Assembly: GCA_041484525.1 (NCBI GenBank)
Contig: JBGPHT010000099.1
Location: forward strand, 1-27,726
Length of the DNA stretch: 27,726 nucleotides
From: JBGPHT01 sp041484525
GTDB lineage: Bacteria; Acidobacteriota; Terriglobia; Bryobacterales; Bryobacteraceae
Direction of reading: 5' to 3'
Shown here: positions 1 through 8,600 of the stretch, piece by piece
Position numbering within the stretch: position 1 is the stretch's first letter
Layout of the letters: every line of letters begins with the position of its first letter
Position numbers and translations under genes: made by a program
The notes under the pieces: model-generated
Databases searched by the model: none
Told to the model about the DNA's origin: nothing
Seen by the model: only the letters and a program-made list of their open reading frames with translations

Positions 1-87
1 GGGGTCCACCGCCGACCAAGTCACTTGCCGGCTGGTCGTTACGAATTCTTCCATCTCGGCGAGGGTCAGCCGCTCCAAATTGCTCAT
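1..87 (-). CDS. 5' end of a transposase/integrase-like gene (partial, runs off the left edge)
   Basis: Reading from position 87 leftwards there are 29 uninterrupted codons beginning MSNLERLTLAEMEEFVTTSR and ending in VTWSAVDP at the window edge. An in-frame upstream ATG at 99-97 would add four residues (MTIG). The pattern 'LERLTLAEMEEFV..S' followed by 'V.WSA' resembles, from memory, the N-termini of integrase/transposase proteins of IS481-like or unclassified DDE elements; no catalytic residues fall inside the window, so this is inference. Two 22-nt direct repeats just upstream (127-183) would fit subterminal transposase-binding sites. It could instead be any small helical N-terminus. The reading frame is likely real; the family is uncertain. 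Confidence 0.4.
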   Translation of the reverse strand, partial: MSNLERLTLAEMEEFVTTSRQVTWSAVDP

Positions 88-126
88 GCCAATTGTCATT
101 CATCCGCAGCATCCTACAGTTTGGTT

Positions 127-183
127 TTCAGGCTCATCCCGTATTGGAATCGAACCCCTCGTTCAGGCTCATCTCGCATTGGA
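127..183. repeat. Two 22-nt direct repeats upstream of the transposase-like gene
   Basis: The unit TTCAGGCTCATCYCGYATTG (plus GA) occurs at 127-148 and again at 162-183. It differs at only two positions, both pyrimidine transitions, and the copies are 35 bp apart start to start. They lie just upstream of the partial transposase-like gene and ahead of the TPR gene at 318. No further copy is seen in the window. Possible roles are subterminal transposase-binding sites or an operator. Confidence 0.55.
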
Positions 184-317
184 CAATTCACCAGCTTGCA
201 CACTCCAAATGGCTTCGGTATAGGGACGCTGATATCCACGGTGCGTTCGTGTACACTGGACGGCGGTGGCGGATCGGCAAGCGATGGCAACCGGTTCGAC
301 TGCGGAAGAGGAGGCCA

Positions 318-1661
318 ATGGTGCGGAATTTCTTCACGGTACTGACGGGAGCGGCAGCAGGTGTTGCCCTCGGCGTGTTCGTGTTCAGCATGACCTCGCC
401 GGCCCGGGCGCAAGCTCAGAAGAAGTATAAAAACAACGCCGAATTCGAGGTCTATGACGCCGTCGCCAAAGACATCGGCGCCAACAGCTTCACCAAGGCC
501 TTGGCCGACCTCGACAAGTGGAAGCAGGAATTCGCTGATTCCGAATATAAAGACGACCGCACCCTGCTCTACGTTCAGGTGTACAACGGCGCCAACCAAC
601 CCGCCCGGTCCCTCGATACCGCGGCCGAGTTGTTGGCGCGCGATATCGATTCGATCTTCGCGCCCGGCGACGTGATCAAGCTGCTCTTCAACACCGCCAG
701 CGCCATCACGCGGCTGCCGTCCGCCACCGCGGAACAACTCTCCAATGGCGGGAAAGCCGCGCGTCAGCTCATGGCATACAACAAGATGCCGCCGGGCATG
801 CAGGCCGCCGCTTGGGACCAGGCGCGCGCCGAAATGCAGCGCATCGGAAAAGCCGCGCTGATGTACATCGCCATCCTGCCCGGCAACATGGCCATGGCCA
901 AGACGCCCAAGGATTGCGCCACTGCCGAATCCGCGTACTCGAGGGCACTTGGCGACTATCCGGAAAACGTCGCCATCTCCTTCAATCTCGGTTCTGCTTT
1001 GAGCTGTCTGAAGAGGAACGCCGAGGCTATCTACCATTTCGAGCGCGCGTCTGTCATCGATCCCAGCCTCGGCAAGACCGCCGATCCGCTGCAGATCCAG
1101 AGATTCGCCGATGGTTCTTACGTGCGCGTGCACGGCAGCGATGAAGGCCTCGCTCAACTGAAGGAGCAGGTCAAGCAGTCGCCCATGCCGCCCGCCGGCT
1201 TCACCATCAAGACCGCCACCCAGATCGCCACCGAAAAGGAAGCCGAATTCGAGAAGAGCAATCCGCAGCTTGCCATGTGGATGAAGATCAAAGGCGCGCT
1301 GGCAGACACCAACGGCGATCAGTATTTCGAAAGCCAATTGAAGAATGCCGGCGTCCCGCAACTCAAAGGGATGCTGACCGGAGCCAATCCGTCGTGCCGG
1401 CCGAAGGAGCTGCTGATCGCGCTACCGCTGCCGGATGCGCCGGGCGCGCCGATCGCCGAGATCACGCTGAAGCTCGACAAGCCGATGACGGGAAAGCCCG
1501 AGTTGAACAGCGAGATCCGCTGGGAAGGTGTGCCGTCGGCTTTCACGCGCGACCCCTTCATGCTGACGATGGACACGGAGAGCGCCAAGGTCGAAGGCGT
1601 GAAGACCACGCCTTGCGCGGCTCCCGGGCCGGGGAAAAAGGGCGCTCCCAAAAAGAATTAG
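318..1661 (+). CDS. Exported tetratricopeptide-repeat protein
   Basis: A 447-residue protein. The ATG at 318 is chosen because a strong Shine-Dalgarno (GAGGAGG, 308-314) lies just upstream; the longer open frame upstream has no such site. Residues 1-33 form a signal peptide or N-terminal anchor (hydrophobic TGAAAGVALGVFVFSM, then SPARAQAQ). Helical repeats follow; around residues 198-246 the AESAYSRAL...SFNLGSALSCLKRNAEAIYHFERASVIDP pattern is a clear pair of TPR units. The C-terminal third is less helical and ends in a basic GKKGAPKKN tail. TPR proteins of this kind act as periplasmic or membrane scaffolds; the partner is unknown. The stop overlaps the stop of the convergent next gene by 4 nt. 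Lineage-specific proteins like this are common in Acidobacteria. Confidence 0.82.
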   Translation: MVRNFFTVLTGAAAGVALGVFVFSMTSPARAQAQKKYKNNAEFEVYDAVAKDIGANSFTKALADLDKWKQEFADSEYKDDRTLLYVQVYNGANQPARSLDTAAELLARDIDSIFAPGDVIKLLFNTASAITRLPSATAEQLSNGGKAARQLMAYNKMPPGMQAAAWDQARAEMQRIGKAALMYIAILPGNMAMAKTPKDCATAESAYSRALGDYPENVAISFNLGSALSCLKRNAEAIYHFERASVIDPSLGKTADPLQIQRFADGSYVRVHGSDEGLAQLKEQVKQSPMPPAGFTIKTATQIATEKEAEFEKSNPQLAMWMKIKGALADTNGDQYFESQLKNAGVPQLKGMLTGANPSCRPKELLIALPLPDAPGAPIAEITLKLDKPMTGKPELNSEIRWEGVPSAFTRDPFMLTMDTESAKVEGVKTTPCAAPGPGKKGAPKKN

Positions 1662-2449
1662 GATTGTGGTTCGTGCGAACGGCGCCGGTGGAAGAATTTC
1701 TTCTGCAGGTCCGGCCAGAACTCCGACATCAGGTTCCCCACCATTCCGCCCGTCACGCTGGTATACAGGCGCCCCGCCATCACGGGTCCGCTGATGCTCG
1801 CCGACGGATAGTACAGGTTCGATGCCGCGATCCCCATCGCCATCCCAAGCAGGCCTGACGTGTTGAACTGCTGTGCGCCTGAATCGCCGCGCGTCACCAC
1901 CAGCCGGCTCACCGAATACAGCACACGCACGGGAATTCCCGATCCTGGACCCTTGCGGAAATATCGCGGGTCCTGATGCAGCACCGTTGCCAGCACCGCC
2001 GCGCTGAAGAAACTCTGCGTACTGCAATCCGCAACTGCCGCGCCGAATCGCTTCCCCAGTGCCGCGCTGCCTCTGCCGTACCTCGGTGTCTCGTTTCCCA
2101 TCTGCGAAAACACCGAGCCCACCGCCGCTCCCGCCAGGCTGAACGGGTCCATCGACTGCTTGAAGAACAGCGTCCACTTCTGCCGCGCGGTCAACGCCAC
2201 CACGGTCGCGTTCGGGTCGTTCACGGTCTGGTAGTTGGGAATGACGCCGAAGATCCGTTCTTCATTGATAGCGGGAGCCACTATCGCCGGAGGCGCGACG
2301 ATTATCAGAGCCGCCAGCATTGGAGGCGCAGGAATGATACCAGCCGGGGCCGCGTCCGATGCAGAATCCACCGGCTCCTGCGCGCGTGCACCGGTCGCCA
2401 ACACGACGGCGGCGAGCAGAATGGCGCGAATCGAACGTGGATTGACCAA
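1658..2449 (-). CDS. Conserved exported protein of unknown function
   Basis: A 263-residue protein with a signal peptide (SIRAILLAAVVLATGARAQ), a proline/alanine-rich linker to about residue 60, then the block ERIFGVIPNYQTV. The rest is glycine/alanine-rich with moderately hydrophobic stretches and a DPRYFRKGPGSG motif, ending in an EFWPDLQKKFFHRRR segment. I recognise the 'GVIPNYQTV / DPRYFR / YYP / EFWPD' pattern as recurring in uncharacterised acidobacterial proteins but know no function. It could be an outer-membrane or envelope-associated protein. The start is TTG at 2449-2447, chosen because no ATG precedes the signal peptide; no strong Shine-Dalgarno is seen, so the exact start is uncertain. 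It converges with the TPR gene and diverges from the lipoprotein gene at 2558. Confidence 0.72.
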   Translation of the reverse strand: MVNPRSIRAILLAAVVLATGARAQEPVDSASDAAPAGIIPAPPMLAALIIVAPPAIVAPAINEERIFGVIPNYQTVNDPNATVVALTARQKWTLFFKQSMDPFSLAGAAVGSVFSQMGNETPRYGRGSAALGKRFGAAVADCSTQSFFSAAVLATVLHQDPRYFRKGPGSGIPVRVLYSVSRLVVTRGDSGAQQFNTSGLLGMAMGIAASNLYYPSASISGPVMAGRLYTSVTGGMVGNLMSEFWPDLQKKFFHRRRSHEPQS

Positions 2450-2557
2450 GTAGTAAAGGCGATTCTGGATTCCGCTCTGTTACGGCGTGGCTCTAAAGGG
2501 CTATCATACCGGGAACAAGCCGCCGGCCGGATTCGTATCTGTTGCAAAGGAGACTGA

Positions 2558-3259
2558 ATGATCCGCCCGCTCCTGGCCCTCCTGGCCGGCGCCCTCTGCT
2601 TCACCGGCTGCGTCGAGGTACGTAACGGCCCCACGGAACACGAATCCCGCGTCATTCCGCGCGACACGTCGAAATCCCTGCGGGTCGACCTGCGGATGGG
2701 CGCCGGAACTTTGCGTGTCAGTGGCGGCAGCGACAAGTTGCTGGTGGGTGACTTTACTTACAACGTACCGGAGTGGAAGCCTGACATCCGGTATAAGTCG
2801 ACCGAGACGCGCGGTACGCTCTCGATCGAGCAGCCAGGCCGCCACCACACCACCATCGGACGCATGCACTACGAATGGAACCTGCGCCTGAATGACGAAG
2901 TCCCCACCGACCTGAACGTCAACTTCGGCGCCGGCGATGCGACGCTCGATGTCGGCTCCCTCTATCTCCGCGTAGTGGATGTGAACATGGGCGTGGGCAA
3001 GTTGGTGCTGGACCTTCGCGGCGCGCCGCGGCACGATTACGAAGTGCACATCCAGGGAGGAGTCGGCGAGGCGACAGTCCGTTTGCCCGCGAACGTCGGC
3101 GTCTCCGCGCGCGGGTCAGGCGGCATCGGCTCCATTGAAGTCCGCGGTCTCCACAAAGAAGGCTCGCGCTGGATCAACGACGCCTACGACAGCTCGAAGA
3201 CGCAGATCCGCGTCGACATCTCGGGCGGCATCGGGTCCATCAGATTGATCGCCGACTAA
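2558..3259 (+). CDS. Lipoprotein with LiaF/DUF2154-like toast-rack beta domain
   Basis: A 233-residue protein. The ATG at 2558 follows AAAGGAG (2546-2552) at good spacing. Residues 1-18 are a signal sequence ending in CFTGC, an atypical but usable lipobox, so the protein is probably lipid-anchored. The mature part is all beta with recurring Gly-X-Gly turns (MGAGTLRVSG, FGAGDATLDVG, MGVGKLVLDLRG, GGVGEATVRLP, GGIGSIEVRG, GGIGSIRLI), the pattern of the 'toast-rack' domain of LiaF/DUF2154-type proteins, which in other bacteria take part in cell-envelope stress sensing. That role here is inference. Its 3' end overlaps the end of the convergent GerW-like gene by about 20 nt. Confidence 0.75.
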   Translation: MIRPLLALLAGALCFTGCVEVRNGPTEHESRVIPRDTSKSLRVDLRMGAGTLRVSGGSDKLLVGDFTYNVPEWKPDIRYKSTETRGTLSIEQPGRHHTTIGRMHYEWNLRLNDEVPTDLNVNFGAGDATLDVGSLYLRVVDVNMGVGKLVLDLRGAPRHDYEVHIQGGVGEATVRLPANVGVSARGSGGIGSIEVRGLHKEGSRWINDAYDSSKTQIRVDISGGIGSIRLIAD

Positions 3260-3600
3260 GCCGGCACGCCAGGAATCCCAATAACGCACCCACCGCCACA
3301 GCCAGCGCGATCGCACCGGAGTCTTGACAGGGAATGAACCGAGTTCCCGACGGCGTGATCTCGATAGCTCCCCAAGGAGCCGCAGTCAATCCTTCCTCCG
3401 CCGCCTCCGCCGCCCACGCCTCGGGATGACGGGCCGCTGCCGTGTCCCGATCCGCCGCCTCCGCCAAACGCGTACTTGATGCGCGCCACTGGGATCACAG
3501 TCCGCTCGCCTGTCGTGACTGGGTCGCCGTAGACGCTCTTCACGGTCGCGCCGGCGCCGATGGTCTCGCCTATCGATCGAAGGATGTCGTTTGCTTCCAT
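3240..3600 (-). pseudogene. GerW/YtfJ-family protein gene, interrupted by a 1-nt frameshift
   Basis: From ATG 3600-3598 the frame reads MEANDILRSIGETIGAGATV, then GDPVTTGERTVIPVARIKYAFGGGGGSG and a glycine-rich stretch, typical of the GerW/YtfJ family. After the glycine run the frame turns to non-family sequence, while the next frame continues perfectly as LTAAPWGAIEITPSGTRFIP, then a hydrophobic segment (GAIALAVAVGALLGFLACRL) and a stop at 3242-3240. The shift lies at about 3389-3396 (GGAGGAAGGATTG on the coding strand), where removing one base restores a single protein of about 119 residues. GerW is known from spore germination in Bacillus, but homologues occur in non-sporulating phyla with unknown roles. 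The C-terminal membrane segment suggests anchoring. It is the third gene of the PadR operon, 28 nt after the membrane-protein stop. Sequencing error and real mutation cannot be told apart here. Confidence 0.72.
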
Positions 3601-3628
3601 GTCCCTATTATTCCTGAGTTGGTTCCCG

Positions 3629-4384
3629 CTAAACTCGCCGGTTCGCTTCATGCGCCAACAGCAACGCGCCGGCCAAGACCAACAAGCGGGGACCGACAAT
3701 AGGCAGATCGTCGGCAAATACAACCAACAGCGCCGCCACGGCCATCACCCCCATGACTTTCAAGACCCGTATCGCCACCGGCGGAATGTTCAACGGCTTG
3801 CCCGATTGTTGCAGCCAGAACGCGGGTCCGTTCGCGCCTTGCGGCCGATCGGCCAACGGCGGAAACAACATCCGCAGAGTGGCAACCAGCAGAAACCCCA
3901 TTCCGCTGCCCGCCAGGAGAATCCACTGCGGCAACACCAACGCCGGCCAGCCGCCCGATAATACGAGCTGCGACAGGCATGCGATTCCGAGGCCGAACAC
4001 CGGCGCCACGATCGCATTCACCGGCGATCGCCTGCCGGGTCGCGCATAGGCGTCTTCCAGCATGAGGCCGACCAGCGCCATCGCCGCGGGAATCGCCAGG
4101 CGCATCAATCCCCAAGGCTCGGTCAGGAAGTTCGCGTCCTTGTATCGGGCCGCGGTCAGGAACGACAGGCACAGGACGAAGGCTTCGAGCAGCCGCACCT
4201 GGGGGTCGGTCGTCCGGCGTATCCGGCTCACGATTACCAGCGGCACGGCGCACAGCGCATCCAGCAGGTACTGCGGAAGGCCGGCGTATCGCTCGTGCAG
4301 GTCGCCAAGAACGCTCTCACGGCAGGCGGGCGGGATGGTGATTCCCACCAGCATCTCGACCCATCGCGGTGGAGCGGCGCGCAT
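3629..4384 (-). CDS. Multi-pass membrane protein with permease-prefix-type N-terminus
   Basis: A protein of about 251 residues. I chose the ATG at 4384-4382 because it overlaps the PadR stop as TGATG, a classic coupled junction; the longer open frame simply runs back into the PadR gene. The N-terminus (PPRWVEMLVGITIPPACRESVLGDLHERY) matches the pattern of the 'permease prefix domain' found in front of acidobacterial MacB-like ABC permeases. No FtsX/MacB permease domain follows. Instead there are roughly six hydrophobic segments (for example AIPAAMALVGLMLEDAY and LPQWILLAGSGMGFLLVATL). It is thus an orphan prefix-domain membrane protein. Being paired with PadR, it is probably PadR-controlled. 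Its function is unknown. Confidence 0.75.
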   Translation of the reverse strand: MRAAPPRWVEMLVGITIPPACRESVLGDLHERYAGLPQYLLDALCAVPLVIVSRIRRTTDPQVRLLEAFVLCLSFLTAARYKDANFLTEPWGLMRLAIPAAMALVGLMLEDAYARPGRRSPVNAIVAPVFGLGIACLSQLVLSGGWPALVLPQWILLAGSGMGFLLVATLRMLFPPLADRPQGANGPAFWLQQSGKPLNIPPVAIRVLKVMGVMAVAALLVVFADDLPIVGPRLLVLAGALLLAHEANRRV

Positions 4385-4761
4385 CAGCCCGCCTCCTTGC
4401 CCCACCGCTTCCCCCACTCCTTGGCCCACTCTTTGCCCCAAACCTGGGCGATACTCTCCCAGATGCGCTTCGCCGTGATTGCCGATTCCTGAAGCGCGCG
4501 TTCGCCGAGGGCCTCCAGGCGGTAGCAGCGTTTGGCCCGGCCGCCGCGCTCTGGCGTCGGATCGGACAGCCAGGATGCCACCAGGCCCTTGTCCTCCAGC
4601 CGGTCCAACGTGACATACACCGCGCCCAGCGAGACTGCCTTCGGCCGCGCCAGTTCTTCGACCTTGGCATGAATGGTGACGCCATACGCGTCTTCGCGCA
4701 GGCTGAGAATCGCGGTGAGCACCAACTGTTCAAACTGGCCTAAAGAATCCGGATTGCCCAT
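4384..4761 (-). CDS. PadR-family transcriptional regulator
   Basis: About 125 residues, the usual PadR length. The start MGNPDSLGQFEQLVLTAILS (ATG 4761-4759) is preferred over a TTG seven codons upstream because PadR proteins begin close to this motif. The winged-helix region contains YGVTIHAKVEEL and SLGAVYVTLDRLEDKGLVAS, the family's signature DNA-recognition helix and wing, followed by RCYRLEALGERALQES and a C-terminal dimerisation helix with an odd repetitive WGKEWAKEWGKRWGKEAG end. PadR proteins are mostly repressors of neighbouring transport or membrane genes. Here it leads an operon with a membrane protein and a GerW-like gene, and a perfect inverted repeat abuts its start, suggesting autoregulation. 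Confidence 0.9.
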   Translation of the reverse strand: MGNPDSLGQFEQLVLTAILSLREDAYGVTIHAKVEELARPKAVSLGAVYVTLDRLEDKGLVASWLSDPTPERGGRAKRCYRLEALGERALQESAITAKRIWESIAQVWGKEWAKEWGKRWGKEAG

Positions 4762-4783
4762 TTGTCCAACATCGTAAGACAAA
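4761..4783. promoter_or_regulatory. Candidate PadR operator (TTTGTC-N11-GACAAA)
   Basis: A perfect 6-bp dyad TTTGTC (4761-4766) and GACAAA (4778-4783) separated by 11 bp sits immediately before the PadR start codon, overlapping its last base. Its centre, CAACATCGTAAG, is partly symmetric too. The size and position suit a PadR dimer site for autorepression. This is inference from position and symmetry. Confidence 0.5.
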
Positions 4784-4912
4784 TCCCCGCCGCCGTCAAT
4801 AGAAATGTGGTCTTCGACTCACACGTGTGAGGGAGAAACGACCGACGCGTCCGTTTTTCCGTTGCCGCATAACGGGGGAAGCTACGGCTACTCAGTTGCT
4901 TGGTCGAACGCA

Positions 4913-5582
4913 ATGTCTCACGCTCACGTCGCTCGACTCGCGCTCCTGGCAGCCGTGCTCGGAGGCCACGCACGCGCTCAAACCTCCAATGCAAGCTGGC
5001 CCACATACGAAGGCTTTGCCGGATTCGCCGGGACCGGCGCCATCAATTTGCACAGGTTCAACGCGGTCAGCGCCTCCGACGTCGCGTCTCTGTTCAGCTC
5101 GCGAAATGGCGGTCCTGATGGGTTCGACGTATCCATCGCGCGCTACTTCAAGAGCTATGTAGGATTGAAGGTGGATTTCTCGACCTACTTCCAAAACGAA
5201 TGACGGCCAGAGCACGTTCAATTCGAACCTCCAGGCATACACATTGCGATCGCGAGCCTCCAACCTATTGTTCGGGCCGGAGTTCAAGCTACGCAACCAT
5301 ACGCGAGCGACTCCGTTCGCACACGCGCTCGCCGGCGTCGCCCATGTAACCACGGATTTCAAGACCGATAGCGCCGCCTTTGCCTTTTCGGACCAGCATT
5401 CCCGTACCGGCGCTGCCCTCGCGTTGGGAGGCGGCGTCGACGTGAGGATGATCAAGCATGTCAGTCTGCGCGTCGTTGTGGACTGCATGCAATCTTTTCT
5501 TTCGGGGGAGGCCCCCAGCGGGCAGACGCTGCCAACGCGACAGAACTACCTGCGAGGAATGCTCGGAGTCGCTATACACTGA
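4913..5582 (+). pseudogene. Outer-membrane beta-barrel protein gene, interrupted by a 1-nt frameshift
   Basis: The first part starts at ATG 4913 with a signal peptide (MSHAHVARLALLAAVLGGHARAQ) and continues as barrel-like sequence (YEGFAGFAGTG, DGFDVSIARYFKSYVGLKVDFSTYF) to a TGA at 5201-5203. The second part, in the frame one base later, reads NDGQSTFNSNLQAYTL, then NLLFGPEFKLRNHTRATPFAHALAGVAHV and ALALGGGVDVRMIKHVSLRVV, ending at 5582. These are consecutive strands of one small OmpA/OmpW-style 8-stranded barrel of about 220 residues. Removing one base at 5193-5198, for instance from the AAAA run, joins them without loss. No strong Shine-Dalgarno is seen at the start. The two halves are clearly one gene; whether the break is real is unknown. 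Confidence 0.75.
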
Positions 5583-5684
5583 GCCCGTCGAATCCTCACC
5601 CCCGAATCGCTTCCTCCGGTAACCCGGTTGCGATCCTCCGCGCCACTGTTTAAGATCTCTGTATCCCCGCACCGGAGGCGTAAG

Positions 5685-8600
5685 ATGATTCGGAAAGTTC
5701 TGCTCTCGACCGCTGCCCTGTTGATGCCTATTCTGGCGCAGGCGCAGATCAAGCTGCTTCGCCACCCCACCTATTCCAAGGGCAAAGTCGCCTTCAGCTA
5801 CCTGGGCGATATTTGGGTGGCGAACGAAAACGGCTCCGGCCTCGAGCGGCTCACCGACAACCAGGCGCGCGACATCTATCCGCGCTTCTCGCCCGACGGA
5901 TCTATGATCGCCTTCTCCTCCAACCGCGAAGGCAACAACGACGTCTACGTCGTCCCGGCCGCGGGCGGCAAGCCCAAGCAGCTAACTTTCCACACCGCCG
6001 AAGACACCGTCGTAGGCTGGTCGGCCGACGGGAAGCGCATCGTCTTCTCCTCCTCCCGTGCCAAGGGCGCCTTCCCCACGGTTGCCACGCTGTTTGAAGT
6101 TCCGGTCGAGGGCGGCATCGAAACGCCGCTTCCCGTGGACTGGGGTTACTCCGGCAGCTATGCGCCCGGCGGCAACAAGCTCGCCTTCATGCGGCACCCC
6201 TCCGTGTGGTCGCGCAAGCACTACCGCGGCAGCTACGCGGCCGACCTCTGGGTTTACGACATCAGCGCCAAGAAGTATACGCACCTGGGCGACGCCGATT
6301 ACAAGGGCAACTACCTCTGGCCCATGTACGGCCGCAATGGCGAGATCTACTTCGTGTCCGACCGCACCGCCAACGAGAAGAACATCGCCTACGGCGGTCC
6401 CGACGTGATGAAGAGTGTCAACAACATCTGGAAGATTTCGGATAAGGGCGGCGCGCCGCAGCAGGTCACTCACCACACCGACGGCAATCTGTTCTTCCCC
6501 TCCATCTCGGCCGACGGCCGCATCATCGTCTACGAAGATAATTTCGGCCTCTGGAAACTCGACACGGCGTCGGGGAAATCCACCGAGATCGTCGTCGAGC
6601 TCAAGACCGACGCCAAGGAAAACGACACCGACCTGGTCACTATCACCAACCAGGCCGAGAGCTTCCATCTGTCGCCCTCGAACCGGCGCGCCGCCATCGT
6701 GGCGCACGGCGAACTCTTCACCATCGCCACCGACCGCGGCGAGCCGCAGCGCGTCACCGACACGCCGTGGCGCGAGCAGGACCCGCGCTGGTCGCCCAAC
6801 GGCAAGTGGATCGCCTTCGTGTCCGATCGCTCCGGCCGCCAGGAAGTCTGGACCTCGGACGAGCTCGGCAAGAATCCGAAGAAGCTCAGCGACGTGGATT
6901 GCGACAAGTCGCAGATCGTGTGGGCGCCCGATTCGAAGACGCTTCTCTGGAACGGCTCCGACCACAAGGTGCGCCGCGTGGACGTCGACAGCGGCAAGAC
7001 CGACGTGGTGGCGACGAGCGACGTGGCGGCCATCGGCACCCCGCAGTTCTCGCCCGACGGAAAATACATCTCGTACACCAAGTCCGACAACCTGCTGCGC
7101 CAGCACGTGTGGGTGAAGCAACTCGAGACAGCTGACGAGCGCATGATCGCGTCCGACCAGTTCCAGGTTTCGAGCGGCGCACACTGGACTCCTGACGGCA
7201 AGAAGTTGTTGGTCATCGGAGGCATCAGCGTGGCGGGGATCGCGCAGACCGGCCGCGGCTGGCCGTCGCAGTTGTACGCTGTCGCCTTCAGCCACATCGA
7301 CAAGGACCCGAACGATCGCGACATCAACACGGAAGAACAGGCACAGGCAGCCCTGGCCGAAACCGCGGCGGGCGGAGGGCGCGGAGGCCGCGGCGGCAAC
7401 GGGACACCGGCCAACGTAACGGTGAAGATCGAATGGGACGGTATCGATCGCCGCATCAAGAAGGTGGTCACTACGCCCGGTTCGATCGGTGGCGTGGTTC
7501 CTTCTCCCGACAGCCGCACGTACGCTTTCCAATCGATCGGCGCCGGCGTTGGCGCTCCTGCCGAGGATGGTGCGGGCGGCGGACCCGCGATCTACATCGT
7601 CCACGAAGATGGCACCGGACTGCAGCGGCTGAATACCGCGGTGGCGAATGAAGGCGGTCGCGGCGGCCGTGGAGGTCGCGGCGGTGGCGGCGGCTTCGGC
7701 GGCGGAACCGAGCTGCAGTGGTCGCGCGACAGCCGCAGCATCTACTACATGGCGGGTGGAGGCATCTATTCCACGGCCGTGCCCCAGGCAGGCGGCGATA
7801 CGGCGGGCGCGCCCGCGGCGGCTGCGACAGGCGGCGGCCGCGGAGGGCGTGGCGGCGGCCGGGGTGCCACTACAGCGGCAGCCGATACCACCGCGACCGG
7901 TGCCGCTCCGCACCAGATTCCGTTCTCCGTGCGCCTGGTCATCGACCACGCGGCCGAACGCAAGCAGGTCTTCGAAGAGGCATGGCGCGTTATGAAGAAC
8001 CGCTTCTACGATGCCAAAATGCACGGCACCAACTGGGCCGCGGCCAAGGATAAATACGAGCCGCTCCTCCCCCATATCGCCGACCTGGACGAGTTGCACA
8101 ACGTCGTCATGGAAATGATCGGCGAGATGAACGCATCCCACACCGGCATCACGGGCGGGACCACCCTGCCTGGCCAGACGCCCGCCGAACGCGCCACGAC
8201 GCGTTATCCCGGCTTCACCCTCGAGCCCGACGCTTCCGGCTATTACAAGGTCGGCTCCATCAATCGCAACGGCCCGGCCGATCACGAGTACATCAAGATC
8301 GAGCCAGGCAACTTCCTGCTGGCCGTGAATGAAAAACCGCTCAAGACCAAGGACAATTACTGGGAGCTGTTCAAGATTCTGCCGGGCCGCAAGTTCGAGT
8401 TCCTCGTGAATTCCAAGCCCTCGCTCGACGGCGCCTGGACCATCAACGTGGAGCCGCTCACGGCCGCGCAGCAGAACAACCTCGAATACGACCTCTGGGT
8501 GGAGGGCCGGAAGCGGATGGTAGAGAAGCTCACCAACGGTGAGATCGGCTACCTGCACATCAAGGCCATGGACGCGCCGTCGCTCGAGAAGTTTCGCCAG

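Noticed and set aside
114..1361. 415-codon minus-strand open frame opposite the TPR gene
   Set aside because: It is the GC-rich antisense shadow of a gene with Shine-Dalgarno, signal peptide and TPR motifs; its own translation has no domain pattern.
5190..5203. Programmed ribosomal frameshift at CCAAAACGAATGA
   Set aside because: The needed shift is +1, while the A-run would favour -1 slippage, and no stem-loop or internal Shine-Dalgarno signal is evident; a simple indel fits better.
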